From: Calliopsis andreniformis
Lineage: Eukaryota > Arthropoda > Insecta > Hymenoptera > Andrenidae
Assembly: GCF_051401765.1 (NCBI RefSeq)
Contig: NC_135071.1
Span: 12,502,961 to 12,566,960 of the forward strand
Reading direction: 5' to 3'
Length of the DNA stretch: 64,000 bases
Shown piece after piece: positions 1 to 12,600 of this stretch (its first letter is position 1; each line of letters opens with the position of its first letter). The position numbers were made by a program, and so were the translations under genes. The notes beneath the pieces were generated by a model. The model worked only from the letters and a program-made list of their open reading frames with translations, had not been told where the DNA came from and did no database searches.

Positions 1-696
1 CATTGAATCCCTGGATGATCCACCAACCTGAGCATCGACTTTAGTGCCGCTAGTATCGTCCCAAATGACTTTATGTCTGGTTTCAGTGGTAGGAGACGTC
101 CTACCCAGCGTTTCCTTCACCACCTTCACGACCTTCGACTTATTGAACTTCATCAGGTTGAAGCTGGCCGTTATCAAGTCCTCAGGTTTCTGCTTCTTCG
201 ACATCGGCAGATGCCTCTTTCTGAACCAATTCGACGGTGCCATGACGGAGGCGGCGGTTGTTTTCGAGGACCCAGGCAGCTTGCTTTTAGCTCCATGAAG
301 AATCGACACGTCGAAGCTGTTCGAACGGAAGCTCTTAAGTCGACTTCGTTTCTGCTCGGCCGTCTTGTCGGACCAACTGGATTTGCTCTCCTCCCGCGAA
401 CCTGAAGCTTCCTCGCCGCATCGGTTGATTTCTGTGGCAGAAGACGCCAAGGAGCTCAGGATCGATATCAGATCCGTGTTGGAGCAGACGATGCCTGCTG
501 CTCCAGAAACGCTCACTGTTCTTGGTAGCTCCGAAGCTCTTCTGCGGAGGGAAGAATTTGGCGATACCGAGGGACCAGGCATTTCTGAGAACCGCCGTTT
601 TTGGTGTTGCGTGTAACGCTGAGTGGAGCTGTTCCCTTCTAGTGGCTGGATTTCGCACACCTGTTCTGTCGGTGTCTCGTACATCTTCAGCCACAC
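1..696 (-). CDS. Exon 4 (last visible) of the Ser/Arg-rich gene
   Basis: An open frame of 232 codons runs from a good acceptor (ATTTTAG before base 696 on the minus strand) to the window edge without a stop. It begins [12 protein letters not shown] in phase 0, matching the end of the preceding exon. Notable pieces are KRRFSEMPG and RRRASELPR (two PKA-type sites), then a hydrophobic stretch [13 protein letters not shown], then [35 protein letters not shown] and, near the edge, [16 protein letters not shown]. The last piece loosely resembles the W-D-D/E motif in the C-terminal region of GRIN-type proteins; this is a weak hint only. Open frames on the plus strand here (44-298, 73-405) are shadows. 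The minus ORF at 335-787 is a different frame that reads through the splice site. Confidence 0.85.
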   Translation of the reverse strand, partial: MWLKMYETPTEQVCEIQPLEGNSSTQRYTQHQKRRFSEMPGPSVSPNSSLRRRASELPRTVSVSGAAGIVCSNTDLISILSSLASSATEINRCGEEASGSREESKSSWSDKTAEQKRSRLKSFRSNSFDVSILHGAKSKLPGSSKTTAASVMAPSNWFRKRHLPMSKKQKPEDLITASFNLMKFNKSKVVKVVKETLGRTSPTTETRHKVIWDDTSGTKVDAQVGGSSRDSM

Positions 697-3600
697 CTAA
701 AATAAAATAGCCCTTGTAACATTCTTCTTCTGGACTGTAGGGTTCCTGCAATCTATTAAAGAGGATATCCCACAGATAAAAGCTCAAAATTTGTTGGAGC
801 TTTTTCTAACCCTTGGCGTATCAAGGTGAGGTCACTCAAGCTTCAAAATGCACTTGAGTGACGCGATAAATTTGGACAATATTAAGAAGACAATATTTGG
901 ATATTGTTAGGTAGCAATGACGTCTACTATTATATAGTTTCATATTAATTAATTAAGAAACTCTATTATCTCTTAGTGTACCAAGGTGGGGTCACTCAGG
1001 GCCCAAATACATTTGACCCCACCTTAGTATGCTGAAGGTTAATAGAGGATCTTAATTAACATGAAACTACGTAATGGTAAAGGTCGTAGCTTCTTACTAT
1101 TAGAAAACTTACGAAGATATTGCAGAATATTGTCCAAGTTTATTGTATACCTCACAGCTATAATTACAGAGAGACTGAAATATTTAAAGTATGAAGATAC
1201 AATGGGTACTGCAGTTTGAAAACTTTAAGACACTTGAAATCACTTGAAATCTCAAGTTCTTGGACGATCTTAATAAGTTCTGAAAATTCCTTGAGTCTCG
1301 AGCACCTTGAGTAGCCTTGAAGATATTGAGAAAGTTATATTCTTTTACATTCCAACGAAACTTGGATGTCCATGCAAACGAATTAGTAGGATATCAAAAT
1401 GTTGCAAGTTCTTGATAAGTAGGTTATCAACAAATAAACGTAAGGAACTCCTTAAGTTATGATAAGATAAATATTATAATTTCGGAAGCCTTGAATGTCT
1501 TGCAAGGTTAAGTTTTATTACTATCAAGCTAACAAATACATATCTAGCGAATGATGTTCTCTTTAAGCATCGAGGATCTAAGATTTGAACACTCAAAACT
1601 TTCGAACTCTTTAAGTTTCTCAATTGTGAAAACTACTAAGTCATCTCGTAACTTTTCTATAATTTCTCCTTTCTATTTTACATTTTAACCCTCAAGTGCA
1701 CAGTTGGGGTCTGAGAGATTGAAGAGGATTATTATTTTTCCTTTTTTTGTTAAATATTCATTTAAATATTAATAAATATGTATTTTATATGTCAACATAG
1801 CTCCTAATGAAACTGTATTTATTAGTTTATTAGAATACTCTATACACCATGTAACTAGTGATGGGAGTTCGAATCTCAACTTCGAAGAGATTCGAAGTTT
1901 CTCCAGACTATGAAGATTGGAATCACTTCGAACATGATTCGAAGCCTAAAACTCTTCAAAGTCTTGAAAGACTACCCAAACTTTCCCAAATCTCTGTAAT
2001 ACTTTATATTAATAGTACTGCTTGGACAGAGATACATATTGAAAATGCTTCTAAAATTTTGAATTGTTACCCATTTCTCAAGACCTATCGAATCTTCCAA
2101 AACTTCTAAAACTACCAAGTCTCTCAACAGCTCTAAGCTTCGAAACATGTTCGAAGTGACTCAAATTCTTCATCACACATACAGGTTCGAAAGGATTCGA
2201 AACGTTTCAGTTGCCACTGAACATGGTATATACAGCTTCAACAGTATTAGCCTGCGGTTTTAGTGGTTGTGCTTTCTGACGAATATGTCTGAACTTACTT
2301 CGCTCTTTCTCTTCTTACAACTGAGCCATTGAATAAAAGAAAGGGAGAGAGAGATAGAAAACGTAGATACAGCTAGAATCATTTAAAGTTAACCATACGA
2401 TGAATACTTCAGACATATTCGTCAGACCATCAGTTCATCAGAGAACACATCCACTGTAACCACAGCCTCAGCAGTTTCAGCTGAACTTCGGACTCCAGCT
2501 CACAGACCATCGTTACTTCTAAGCATCTTGGCTAATTGAACCGACTCAATTCTTGCATTAATTAATACATAGCACACAACGCTCACCTTCCTCGGCTTTA
2601 CTTCCACAATGTTATCCATGATATCCAATTGAAGATTATGCGTGCTCCCACTGTTACTCGGTGGCCCGGATATTCCAGTCTTCGAGTCCCGACGATTAGG
2701 TAATATCCTAGTCCCTCCTGCAAGCGGGAACGCGGCGATAGATTCACGGCGATTACGTCCAAAGAGCGTTGGCGGCACTTTAGAGATCGTGACAACGGAG
2801 TGCCTTCGACCGCCAGGCTGAGGGGCTGGCGCTTGAGATAGAGTCGCGAGGAAAGCAGCTTCCTTTGGCGACGGGCCTGACCCTTCTCCACCACGCTCGC
2901 TCAACCGTCTCACCTATCGATACGTGAATTGTGAACCGCTTGAAAATACAGCTCAACTAGTATCATCGTTTTGGCTAACGTATTAGCGATAGTAACTTTA
3001 CTGTCTTGTGTAGTTTGCTCGCCCTGTAGTGAAAACCTGGCGAGAAATGGCGAAACTTGTGGAACAGTTTAATAGTTCTGTTCCTGAGCAAACCTGATTC
3101 AAGCACCTTTTTGGTGTTTTTTAGGAGAGCAGAAAAATAAATGCGATCATCCACTTTTTAACAGAGTACGTTAATTTATTCATATGAATTTAGTGTGGAT
3201 AGTATTAGTGTGAGAATTTAGTATAAAAAAAGTTGGATCTTGTGTGAAATGAAGTTATTGTAAATAATCACACTATCATTCTAAACAGTCATGCACACCA
3301 ATAAGATATTTGTTTAAAAAATATATTTGCTCAAATAAATCTAACTCCCGTGAGTTTTACTATTTTTGGTTTGAAAAAATAATTTAGACATTTCAAATAT
3401 TGATAATTATTTGCGTAGAAACCTACATAAAAAAATTTTACGACTTCTCTAAAATAAAATCTTAAAAGAGGCCAAAAGAATTGCATTCTAAACCAGAATA
3501 CCCCCTTAAGGTGGGTCTACACTACATATTATACAAATAAGTTATATAACTTTTTAGAAAACAAAAAAGAGAGATTTTATACACATGTCTTTTTTCTGTT

Positions 3601-6600
3601 TTCTAAAAAGTTATATAACTTCGTTACATAATATGTTGCGTAGACCCAGCTTTAAGTTATGTCATTGTCGGCAGCAAATGAGCTATACTCGAACATTTAA
3701 GGATGTGGTCCGTAGTTCCTGTCGAAAAGATTAGACAGTACCTGAGATGCGGTTATCCCGGATGTGCATTGCGGAGTCGGTAAGGAATGTTTCCTGGTTT
3801 CCCTCCAAGGCGACAGTAGATAAGGATTCAACGAGGGCGAATCTGGGTCCACGCATCGTGGAGGTGATTCGTTTCTGCGCTTTTCTTCTTCCTCTTCTCC
3901 TATCGTGCTTTCCTCCACGATGATTTGTGGCTCACTAGCTATACTTGCCGTGCTTACAAACGAACTGTACGATTGCCTCCTCATTTTCTTATACAAATTT
4001 TGCCCTGCAAGCAAACAAGAGATTACTCATGGATAAGATACAGATGAAACTTCAGCTTCTCAATATTGGATATTGACAGTGAATATTGAATAACTGAGGG
4101 TTTTATAGGAAGATAGAATCGGGAAAATATTTTCCTATCTTATCCAAATACAGACCTCGTAATTAAATAAGTCTTAGTTGAAGGATAGCTGGAGAGATTG
4201 TTTACGTGTAGATATTGAATGTTTTCAATAGAATCGATTTTAAGATATGGAACACATATAATAGTCCAAGTTAGCAAGTGCTCGTTCTTCTTCCACCTTC
4301 AGTAAAATTCAATCACTTTTTCTTTTTAACTACAGTTTATCAATTGCTTATGTTAGTTATTAGCGATCACAGATAAGAAAAGGAAGATCAAAAAAGCATT
4401 CATTCATTTGGAATGAATAAAATCGACACCTGAATGGAGGAATGTTCACGTCACTTGAATTTTACTGAAATGAGGCAAAAACGAGGATTTGTTTAAACTT
4501 TTAAACATATCATTTAAGATCAATTCGTCCTGTATAATTCACTTGTTTGGATTCTCATTTCTTCTGGACCAATATATAAATATTTTCACGTTGAATTAAC
4601 ATATTTAATTGTAAGACATTCTTGAAGATTTATTAGTCGAATCATATTATGAATTATTCGTCAGTATTACATTCTATTTGGCTAATCTGGCGACATTAAT
4701 CTTAATGCACTTTCTTTTCTAAGACACTTTTCCTGAGACTTATTACTTTTCCCTAATTTTATAAAGTTCTCACCTTTAATCCTTAGGTATGTGTTCCATA
4801 TTAGGGTAACAATATCGCTGTCAACCTGTTTAAAAAATCAATATGCTACGTGGACAAGAGTACTATTCAACTATCAGGTCAAGGGTCAGGGGTCAGATAA
4901 TAGGTACGTTTACCTTTGATCGCTAATTCCACTAAGGCACAATTTTTTTAACTCTAATACAACTTCATTACAGCTTGTCAGATTGAGGATTTTATTCTAT
5001 TTGTCTATTTTCTTAAGGAGGATGAAGACTTTTAAGTTCTTAAAATCGCAGGGCGTTATCCCAATTGCATCGTACAGAAAGGTATATTTTTATTATCAAA
5101 TGTGTTTTTATTATATCTAACAACAAGTACAAACATTTCATAAAATATAACAAGCTTAGGAAAAAGTTGTCGAATTTGAATTATCCATTAGATTTACTAA
5201 CCTGTCTATACTAAATTAGTTGCAAGTAAGTAATGCCTTACATTTTATCTTCCTAGCTTTTAAAATTTTTTAATATTAGATTGTAGCATAAATAAGTTCG
5301 GTTGCATGTATAAACATTAACCAGTTATCTTTAAAATGGAATACTACCATAAATAATAGAGATTATACAATTAATGGGATGCAAAATTATACTTTCTTAA
5401 CAAATAAAAGAGATATCGAGTATAATCGAATTTACTAAATGTCCCAGTAAGCAATCATGTCCCAATACCATGAAAACTAATGCTAATTTTATTTAACTTT
5501 AAGCTCAAATTTTAATATACCTAATAAGAAAAAAAAAATAGTATACAGGGTGGTCTACTTGAATAGGGCCCCCTAAATATCTCTTTTTGTAATTGTAACA
5601 CAACAAATATTTTACATGCAATTCGAATAGTATCAAGGAGCCAATGTATTGCAAAGAATGTTTTTTTTTTCAAAGTCTCAAATAAAATATTTTTTACATC
5701 ATCACAATTAGAATAGATATATAAGTAACCTTATTTAAGTGAACCACCCTGAATTGAATTCACCTATTGGAATGCAATTCGTGTGCTGAGACATGCATTT
5801 TTACGTTGTCCACTTACTGGGACATGTGACATTTTAAGCGTCCAGATTTGGGACATTTACTATTTTCCCTAATCTTTCACTGATTTGTGAAGGAGTGATA
5901 CGCTCTAGTAATACTGACCAGGAAAATCGCGCGAATATGAACAGGTTCGCATCAATGACGCCACTGAAGTAACGATATTGAATGCAGAACAGGAAAGTTT
6001 GAGTCTGCATCAACGTCTCAGAGAACCATTTACTATAAACACAACCGTGCTTCCTTTTATCCACTTTGCTTTACTTTCTAGGAGAGCTCTGGAGAGCATT
6101 TTCCTCGTTCCAGGTGTATGCAATTAGAAGCAAAACCCCCATAGCGAGTTACAGACGGAAAACCCCCGAGATGAAAGTGCACGAAGATGATGAGCAACAA
6201 AAGAGCACGTCCCACGATTTTAACTAACTATATAAGCAGTGGACTTCACTTCACAAGCATCATTCAAGCGCAAACCGATTCAAAGAACAGGGAGCAAGTA
6301 TTATTTGCTTTATTAACTTAATCTACTGTTCTCTGTAGAACATTACTCAAAGAAACATGAAGCTTCTCACTGTTTTTGGCATCTTCGTTATCGTCAATTA
6401 CGTTTCCAGTGCGACAATTCCTGTTATCTACGATGGACCAATTTATGAACGAAGTGAGTAAATGAAATCACAAAAAATTACCTGTTTAATTGTTTATATC
6501 ATATTGCATATGTACTTTAAAAGTAACACAACGCAAAAAATGTGATCTTTGAATTACAACTATAAATCAGTTTGGTAAATGCACCTCTATTCATTATAAA

Positions 6601-9600
6601 AAGTTTACTAGCTAAGGATCAAAATTATAGAATTTATTCAAAGAACTCTTCAAATGTAAATTACAAGCTATTTAAATAATAACAAGAAAATCATTTAATG
6701 CAAGTTATACATAACTATTTTTTAGACTAATATTATGTATTTAATATTTTTGATATATTTAATACATTATGTGTTTAATTTTCTCCTGAATGCCCCAAGT
6801 GGCGAAGCACTTATGTATAAAAATACCTAAAAGGGTTATCCATTTATTAGGACATTTGCCTTAATAACTATGGAGTGGGAAAATGTAACAGAATATGAAA
6901 TTTGATTGGTGTGCACGTGAAAACTTTAGAGTAAAAAATCTGAATAACGTAAAAATTAATATTTTTTTTTCAGAACCAACTGAAGGGGGTGAAATCTTGG
7001 TAGAAATCGATGTTAGTACGACAGAATCGGCACCTACTCGAGAGGCCAGAGTAACATGCGATGTCCTCTCTGTGAGCACAGGCTGGCTGAGTCTAAACCA
7101 TAGTGCTTGTGCTGTGAAATGCATCGCGAAACGTAAAAAAGGTGGTTATTGCGAGAATGGCAATTGCATCTGCAGGAATTAAAGAACATCTTATGTCACA
7201 GTTCACTAAATATTTTGCTATGTGACATGTAACGAGTATTTATTATTATCGACTAGCTTGCCAAGAAGTTAGGCAATGAAATGCAAAGTTGTCTGTATGC
7301 TTATTTATTACACTGTCATTTTTTATTATGTATTGAATCTCAAACAATTTGTAACCACTCCATCTTTTTTAATCCTTGACGTGATTGAATTAGTTGTACA
7401 ATGATAGATACTAGAAATTACTGTTTCTATTGAATATTTATATTAATGATATCAGTGATTGGTCACATATTTTATTTTTTGAATACGTATTTTTCCACCT
7501 TCCATTCTGCAGGTTGAGGTACAACTTGAAACTAATTTTCTTCGTTTGTCATGACTGAATTTGCGTTACTGTCAGAACATTTCAGTACGATGCGAATATT
7601 TCACGATTGGTAATTTTATTACATAATAACTGCGTTAAAAAAATAATTGCATCTGCAGCCTCAGAACAGTAATTGAACTGGCAGGAAAGAATTCCAATTT
7701 CTGTACACGTCGAGGGAAGGAATTTGTAATTTATCGATTTCACGTACCAAATATCGAGAACTTCTGCGGTAGAAACAGCGGGAAAAGTTCTCGAAAGCGG
7801 ATTTGCTTTCAAAGTTGAATCGATTCGCGTTTGCTGCAACGACGTCGTGCTGGGAATGCTTAGAATTTCAAATTGCCAGCCAACTTTACTCTCATGGGAG
7901 ATTTATGACGTCGGAGTGATTTTGTGGGATACTGTCGAACGTTAACTTCATCTTGCGATACATCTGTCAGCGTGTTTAAGTGATAAGTGCTGTCGTCAAA
8001 ATAGGTTTAGAAAAGTGTTCCACGATGACTTCGCGGTATAGAGCACACGAAATGGTGAGGATAGCAATAGCCCTCAATTGTGAGACCCAAAACAGCCCTC
8101 AATCGAGAGTCTTAAAACAGTTTTCAATCATGAGTCCCAAAAAAAAGAAGCGCTCAATCATGAGTCCCAAAACAGCTTTCAATCATGAGTCCCAAAAACA
8201 GCAGCCCTCAATCGAGAGTCTTAAAACAGTTTTCAATCATGAGTCCCAAAAAAAGCAGCCCTCAATCGTGAGTCCCAAAACAGTCTTCAATTGAATCATT
8301 ACTGTAGTCCCAGGACTACTCTCTCATCAAAGACTAGCTTTGCCCACAGCTTCACTTGCGTGGATGTTGAAACACTATTTAATGTTTTAAAAATAGCGTA
8401 CATACGGTAAGAACGTGTTTAAAATCTTCACCAATGTAGAGTTCCATTCAGATACTTATGGATTAATATGAGAGTTCAATTACGTCAGTCTATGGTATCT
8501 CGGAATACACTATATTTTTTGTTTCGTTGCCCTATGGTATCAAAATATATCGATTTTCCAAGGTTTCAGTTCTAGATAAACCAACATACTGTAGTTGAAC
8601 GTGAGAAAAACAATGGGAAATCGACTACCATGCGACACGTGACGCGTGACGCGTGGATCAGTCCTAGGTCCGCGATATTTGCTTTTTCTGCACGTATAAA
8701 TATTCATCCTTTAGTACAGCATAATACAATACATATAAGATATAGTCCATATCACTCTGGAAGAAATAATCTTTTAAACAGTAAACAAATTTTCCAAATC
8801 GGTTCAGTAGTTTCAGAGTTTACCCTGCAAAACCAAAGTAACTTTATTTTACCTCTTTATACATGAATAGTATATGAGTATGGAGGATGAGTCTCTCAAC
8901 TGTATCACCTAAATTTTCGTATAAGCTATTTGTTACATGAGAAAATGTCTCAAATGAAAATTATTTAGTATCGAAAGAATACTCTGGACACTAAAGAATT
9001 TTCGTTTAAAATATTTTTTCATCCAATAAATAGCTTAAAGAAGCCTCAAGTGATACAGTTGCGAGACTCACCCTTTATATATACAGAGTGTCCCGTAATA
9101 AGTGGACAATACTTCAGGGACTGATTCAGAAGCTAAAAACAATGAAAAGTGTTTATATTTTTATATAAACATATGCCCTATTAGATCTTGTTTACGAGAT
9201 ATAGTGAATTTTGTGTTCTATCATTTAATATCTGACTGCCTTCACAGGAGATGCTCAAAATGACTACCTTGTATTTCGACATACGTTTGGAAACGCCTCG
9301 TCATCGATATGATTACTCTTCCAACGCTCCTCGATGTTCTCTGAATTCGTTCAAACTCCTGTTCAATTTTGTATCAGAGTATTTCAACACTTTCAAGAGT
9401 CTCTGCGTACAATACGGATTTCAAGTATCCTCTCATATCTCGTAAACAAGGTCAAATAAGACATGTTTATATGCACGTTTTTTTATTATTTTTAGGTTCT
9501 GAATCAGCCCCTGAAGTATTGCCTACTTATTACGGAACACCCTGCATATAGATAGGTAGATATATAGATATACATACATTGATATATGTATAGATATAGA

Positions 9601-12600
9601 TAAACGTGAGAGAAACTTAGGGAATGATTCCAGATATGAGAGAAATAGCGAGGAGTTTATAACAAAAAATACTTATACATATAGAGAACGAGTATGTATA
9701 GTCTCCACCAATACATACATCGCAAAAGTGCATCGAAATTAAAGGACAAGCACGATGCTTGCGCTGGAAGTGCTTGACGAATTCGAAACTGCTTGCTCGT
9801 TGTCGATACGCTTCCCAGCAGATAGGAATTCAGTGTCAAAGTTTGGTAGTACATAGTTATACGCCTTTAAGGCAGGAGGCACGTGAAAGAGGTTGCTTTC
9901 ATATCGATGCTATCGATTTCTTGCAGCTGACTTAGTTTCCCTCGCGGATCATCGGACCGAATGATTTTTTTGCATACAAAGGGGCTGCGAATTTGGCACA
10001 TGCTCTGCTTCAAATTCTATCGATTAGAACCTGGCTAGCTTCTTTGGATAGATTGTATAGTTTAAGGTTTGACGAAGGTATCTAAATTTGCTTATGGGAA
10101 AACATTTTGCAATTACGTAGCCTTTTAAAAATAGCCTTTGCGTGAAATTATTTGGCAAGGAAAATAGATAGTAAATATTTTAAAATCATTTTTGAATATG
10201 TAGGATACTTATATTGGCTTAGAATAATTATGTTCAAACAGTCCTCTGATCTATTTGGTATTACATCTATTTTTACAAATATTAACATGGTAGAGGAAAA
10301 GTAAATGAAATCAAAATTAGAAAACCGCAAGCGGAAAGATTGAAGGAGTTATTATTTATACAAACCACTTAATCTGTTACACTATATTATAGTTTACAAA
10401 TTGATTACATAATATATTTTATAGATAATATTTTTAAAAAAATGAATGCATTTAATAAATACTCCATTTATTGATGTACTTTTTAGTAAAGACACTTTAA
10501 TTATAAAATATGTATATTTAAGAAATTTGACTAATTACCTAGTACGACATAAGTATGTACACTAAGATCTCAATCATCCGAAATACGTGACGATTCAAAC
10601 TCGAAGCACTTTTTTGGAGATATGTTTTATTATCTTCATCAGACTTTTATTAAATAATTTTTTGAATCTCATTTAATGTTTTGCTGTATTCTTATTCTTA
10701 TTACACCGAATATTTGTAACCCTCAATAATAAAAACCGTGAATAATTAGGATTTTACTAAATACGAATGAATCATAAATAGACTGTGGATTTTTATGCAA
10801 TTTTATATTGTCATAAATATAGTTAAAGAAGTGGAACTTAAATAAAAAGTTGCTTCATCTTTCAAATACTATATTTGTACACAATTTCTCATATTCTTTA
10901 TATACTTCAATATTATATACATTCTGTAACTTTTTACACATTTCAAATTTACATAAATGCATAAAAATCCGCAGTCTAGTAATAACGATATGTTATTGTA
11001 TCGATTACACAGGAAATACATTTTTTAGTATTTTTTAGTATTTTACATTTTTTACAGTTTGCTTAAACCTTTACGTGACAGTATAGTTCCTCGAGTAGCT
11101 TTGTTCATGTGGTTTTAAAGAACGCATTAAAAACGGAAATTCTGCGGCGCGGATGTGGCCACGGAAAAAAATGGACAGCAATGAAAGATCGCACTCTCTG
11201 ATTTGATGAACTATATAAGACCTTCTTCGATGCTATTTCGACACACATCAGTTCGAAGTACTTCAAAGTCAGTCTCGTTTGCAGTTCTACTACAGAGCTT
11301 TACTCAGAGTAACATGAAGCTCCTCGCTGTTCTCTGCATTTTCGCCCTGATCGTTTACACCTCGGCTCTAAGTGCCCCGCATGCTGTCTACGATGGACCA
11401 GTTTACGAAATGAGTAAGTAACAGTAGTCTTCTTAAAGACAAATTCACTTAAACTGTATTAAATTGATTGATCTCTCGTCTTTTAACCAAACCTAAAAAA
11501 AGTAAACAACTAAACATGGAATATGAACTCTACTTTTGCCTTTTCACTCCTATTTTTTAAATTGTAATTCAATTCCAGCGGTTTTTGTAAAATTCCAGCG
11601 TATTTTAATAAAATTACGAATACTTATTTAGATCTCCCTTGTTATTTCTCAGAATTTTACATTCTTTTTTCACACTTTTGCATAGAGGAGATGGTAATAT
11701 GGATCCCCAGTCTGCTTTTTGACGATTTTTAAAAAATCAGTGACTTAAATTTGGCTTTAATTTATTCGTCATATATTCCTCTCTTGCATTTAAGAACTTC
11801 AAATAAAAAAGAAAACTCAGGCAATTTCACCTATTTATTTCGTAACGCGTACTTTTTTATTCAAAAATTGCGAGTAACATGGAACCTTGCTTCTCTTGAG
11901 TAGAAAATCTGATTTACATTGACACTCTACATATAACTATTTCTGAATCACTAATTAATACAACTAACTTTTGCATAAAACTAAACACAATAGAAATTTG
12001 AGAATTCATTCAGTTTTCTTTCTGCTATAAATACATTCCACTGTTATGTCACAAGTAACAGTACAATATTTATTCCATAAAAAATTTCTCTAAATTTTCC
12101 AATTTACCACCTTCTCCTCTACTGATTCTGAAGATTCTCTTGCATTAGCAAAAGCGACGCGAAAATCGATAAAATACGAAGGTCTGAAAATTCCTAAATG
12201 AATGCAAATTTTTCTAGAACGTATCGATGACGGTGTCGCCGTGAAACGAATGGCGGAGCCAGACGAATTGGACGTCGTAGATGACACTGACTTATCCCGA
12301 CCACGAAGGGTGACGTGTGATCTTCTTTCTTTTGCATCCAAGTGGTTGAGCGTCAATCATTCTGCCTGCGCGTTCAGATGCCTTACTCAACGTCGCAGAG
12401 GTGGTAGGTGCCAAAATGGTGTCTGCGTTTGTCGTTAAACCATTCCTCAGTTCAATACACTTCATTTTTGTGTGAACCATTCGTTGCTTTTTGTTCAATT
12501 CAATAATTGAAGAGCACTGTCTGTGCTGCGAACAATATTGTACAATGAGGTCTTGCTTACAGAATATGTACTCTGTCTTCTAAATTCTAGCATTTCTATT

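Larger units (their letters stand above)
697..2586 (-). other. Intron of the Ser/Arg-rich gene
   Basis: No coding exon seen. It contains a foldback element (about 865-1144), a stretch from about 1200 to 2200 dense in degenerate CTTGAA and TTCGAA words, and a perfect 19-base inverted repeat (2275-2293 with 2408-2426). Confidence 0.6.
7183..11100. other. DNA between the two defensin genes
   Basis: No gene supported. Contains a minisatellite (8070-8290), two inverted-repeat elements (8877-9078 and 9084-9544), a low-complexity GATA/TATA stretch (9546-9605) and a small TA-flanked MITE (10781-10976). Confidence 0.55.

Noticed and set aside
335..787. 150-codon minus-strand open frame
   Set aside because: It is in a different frame from the spliced exon at 1-696 and runs through the acceptor at 696 into intron.
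1850..2210. TTCGAA/TTCGAATC words resembling a tRNA B box
   Set aside because: Many copies of the word occur without an A box or cloverleaf, so this is degenerate simple repeat, not a tRNA.
8070..8290. Possible CRISPR-like array
   Set aside because: Units are contiguous with no unique spacers, in eukaryotic DNA; it is a minisatellite.
7980..8294. 104-codon open frame
   Set aside because: It is a translation of the minisatellite; the periodic HESQK-type residues come from the repeat unit.
9251..9551. Open frames inside the 9084-9544 element
   Set aside because: Too short and without transposase motifs; the element is non-autonomous.
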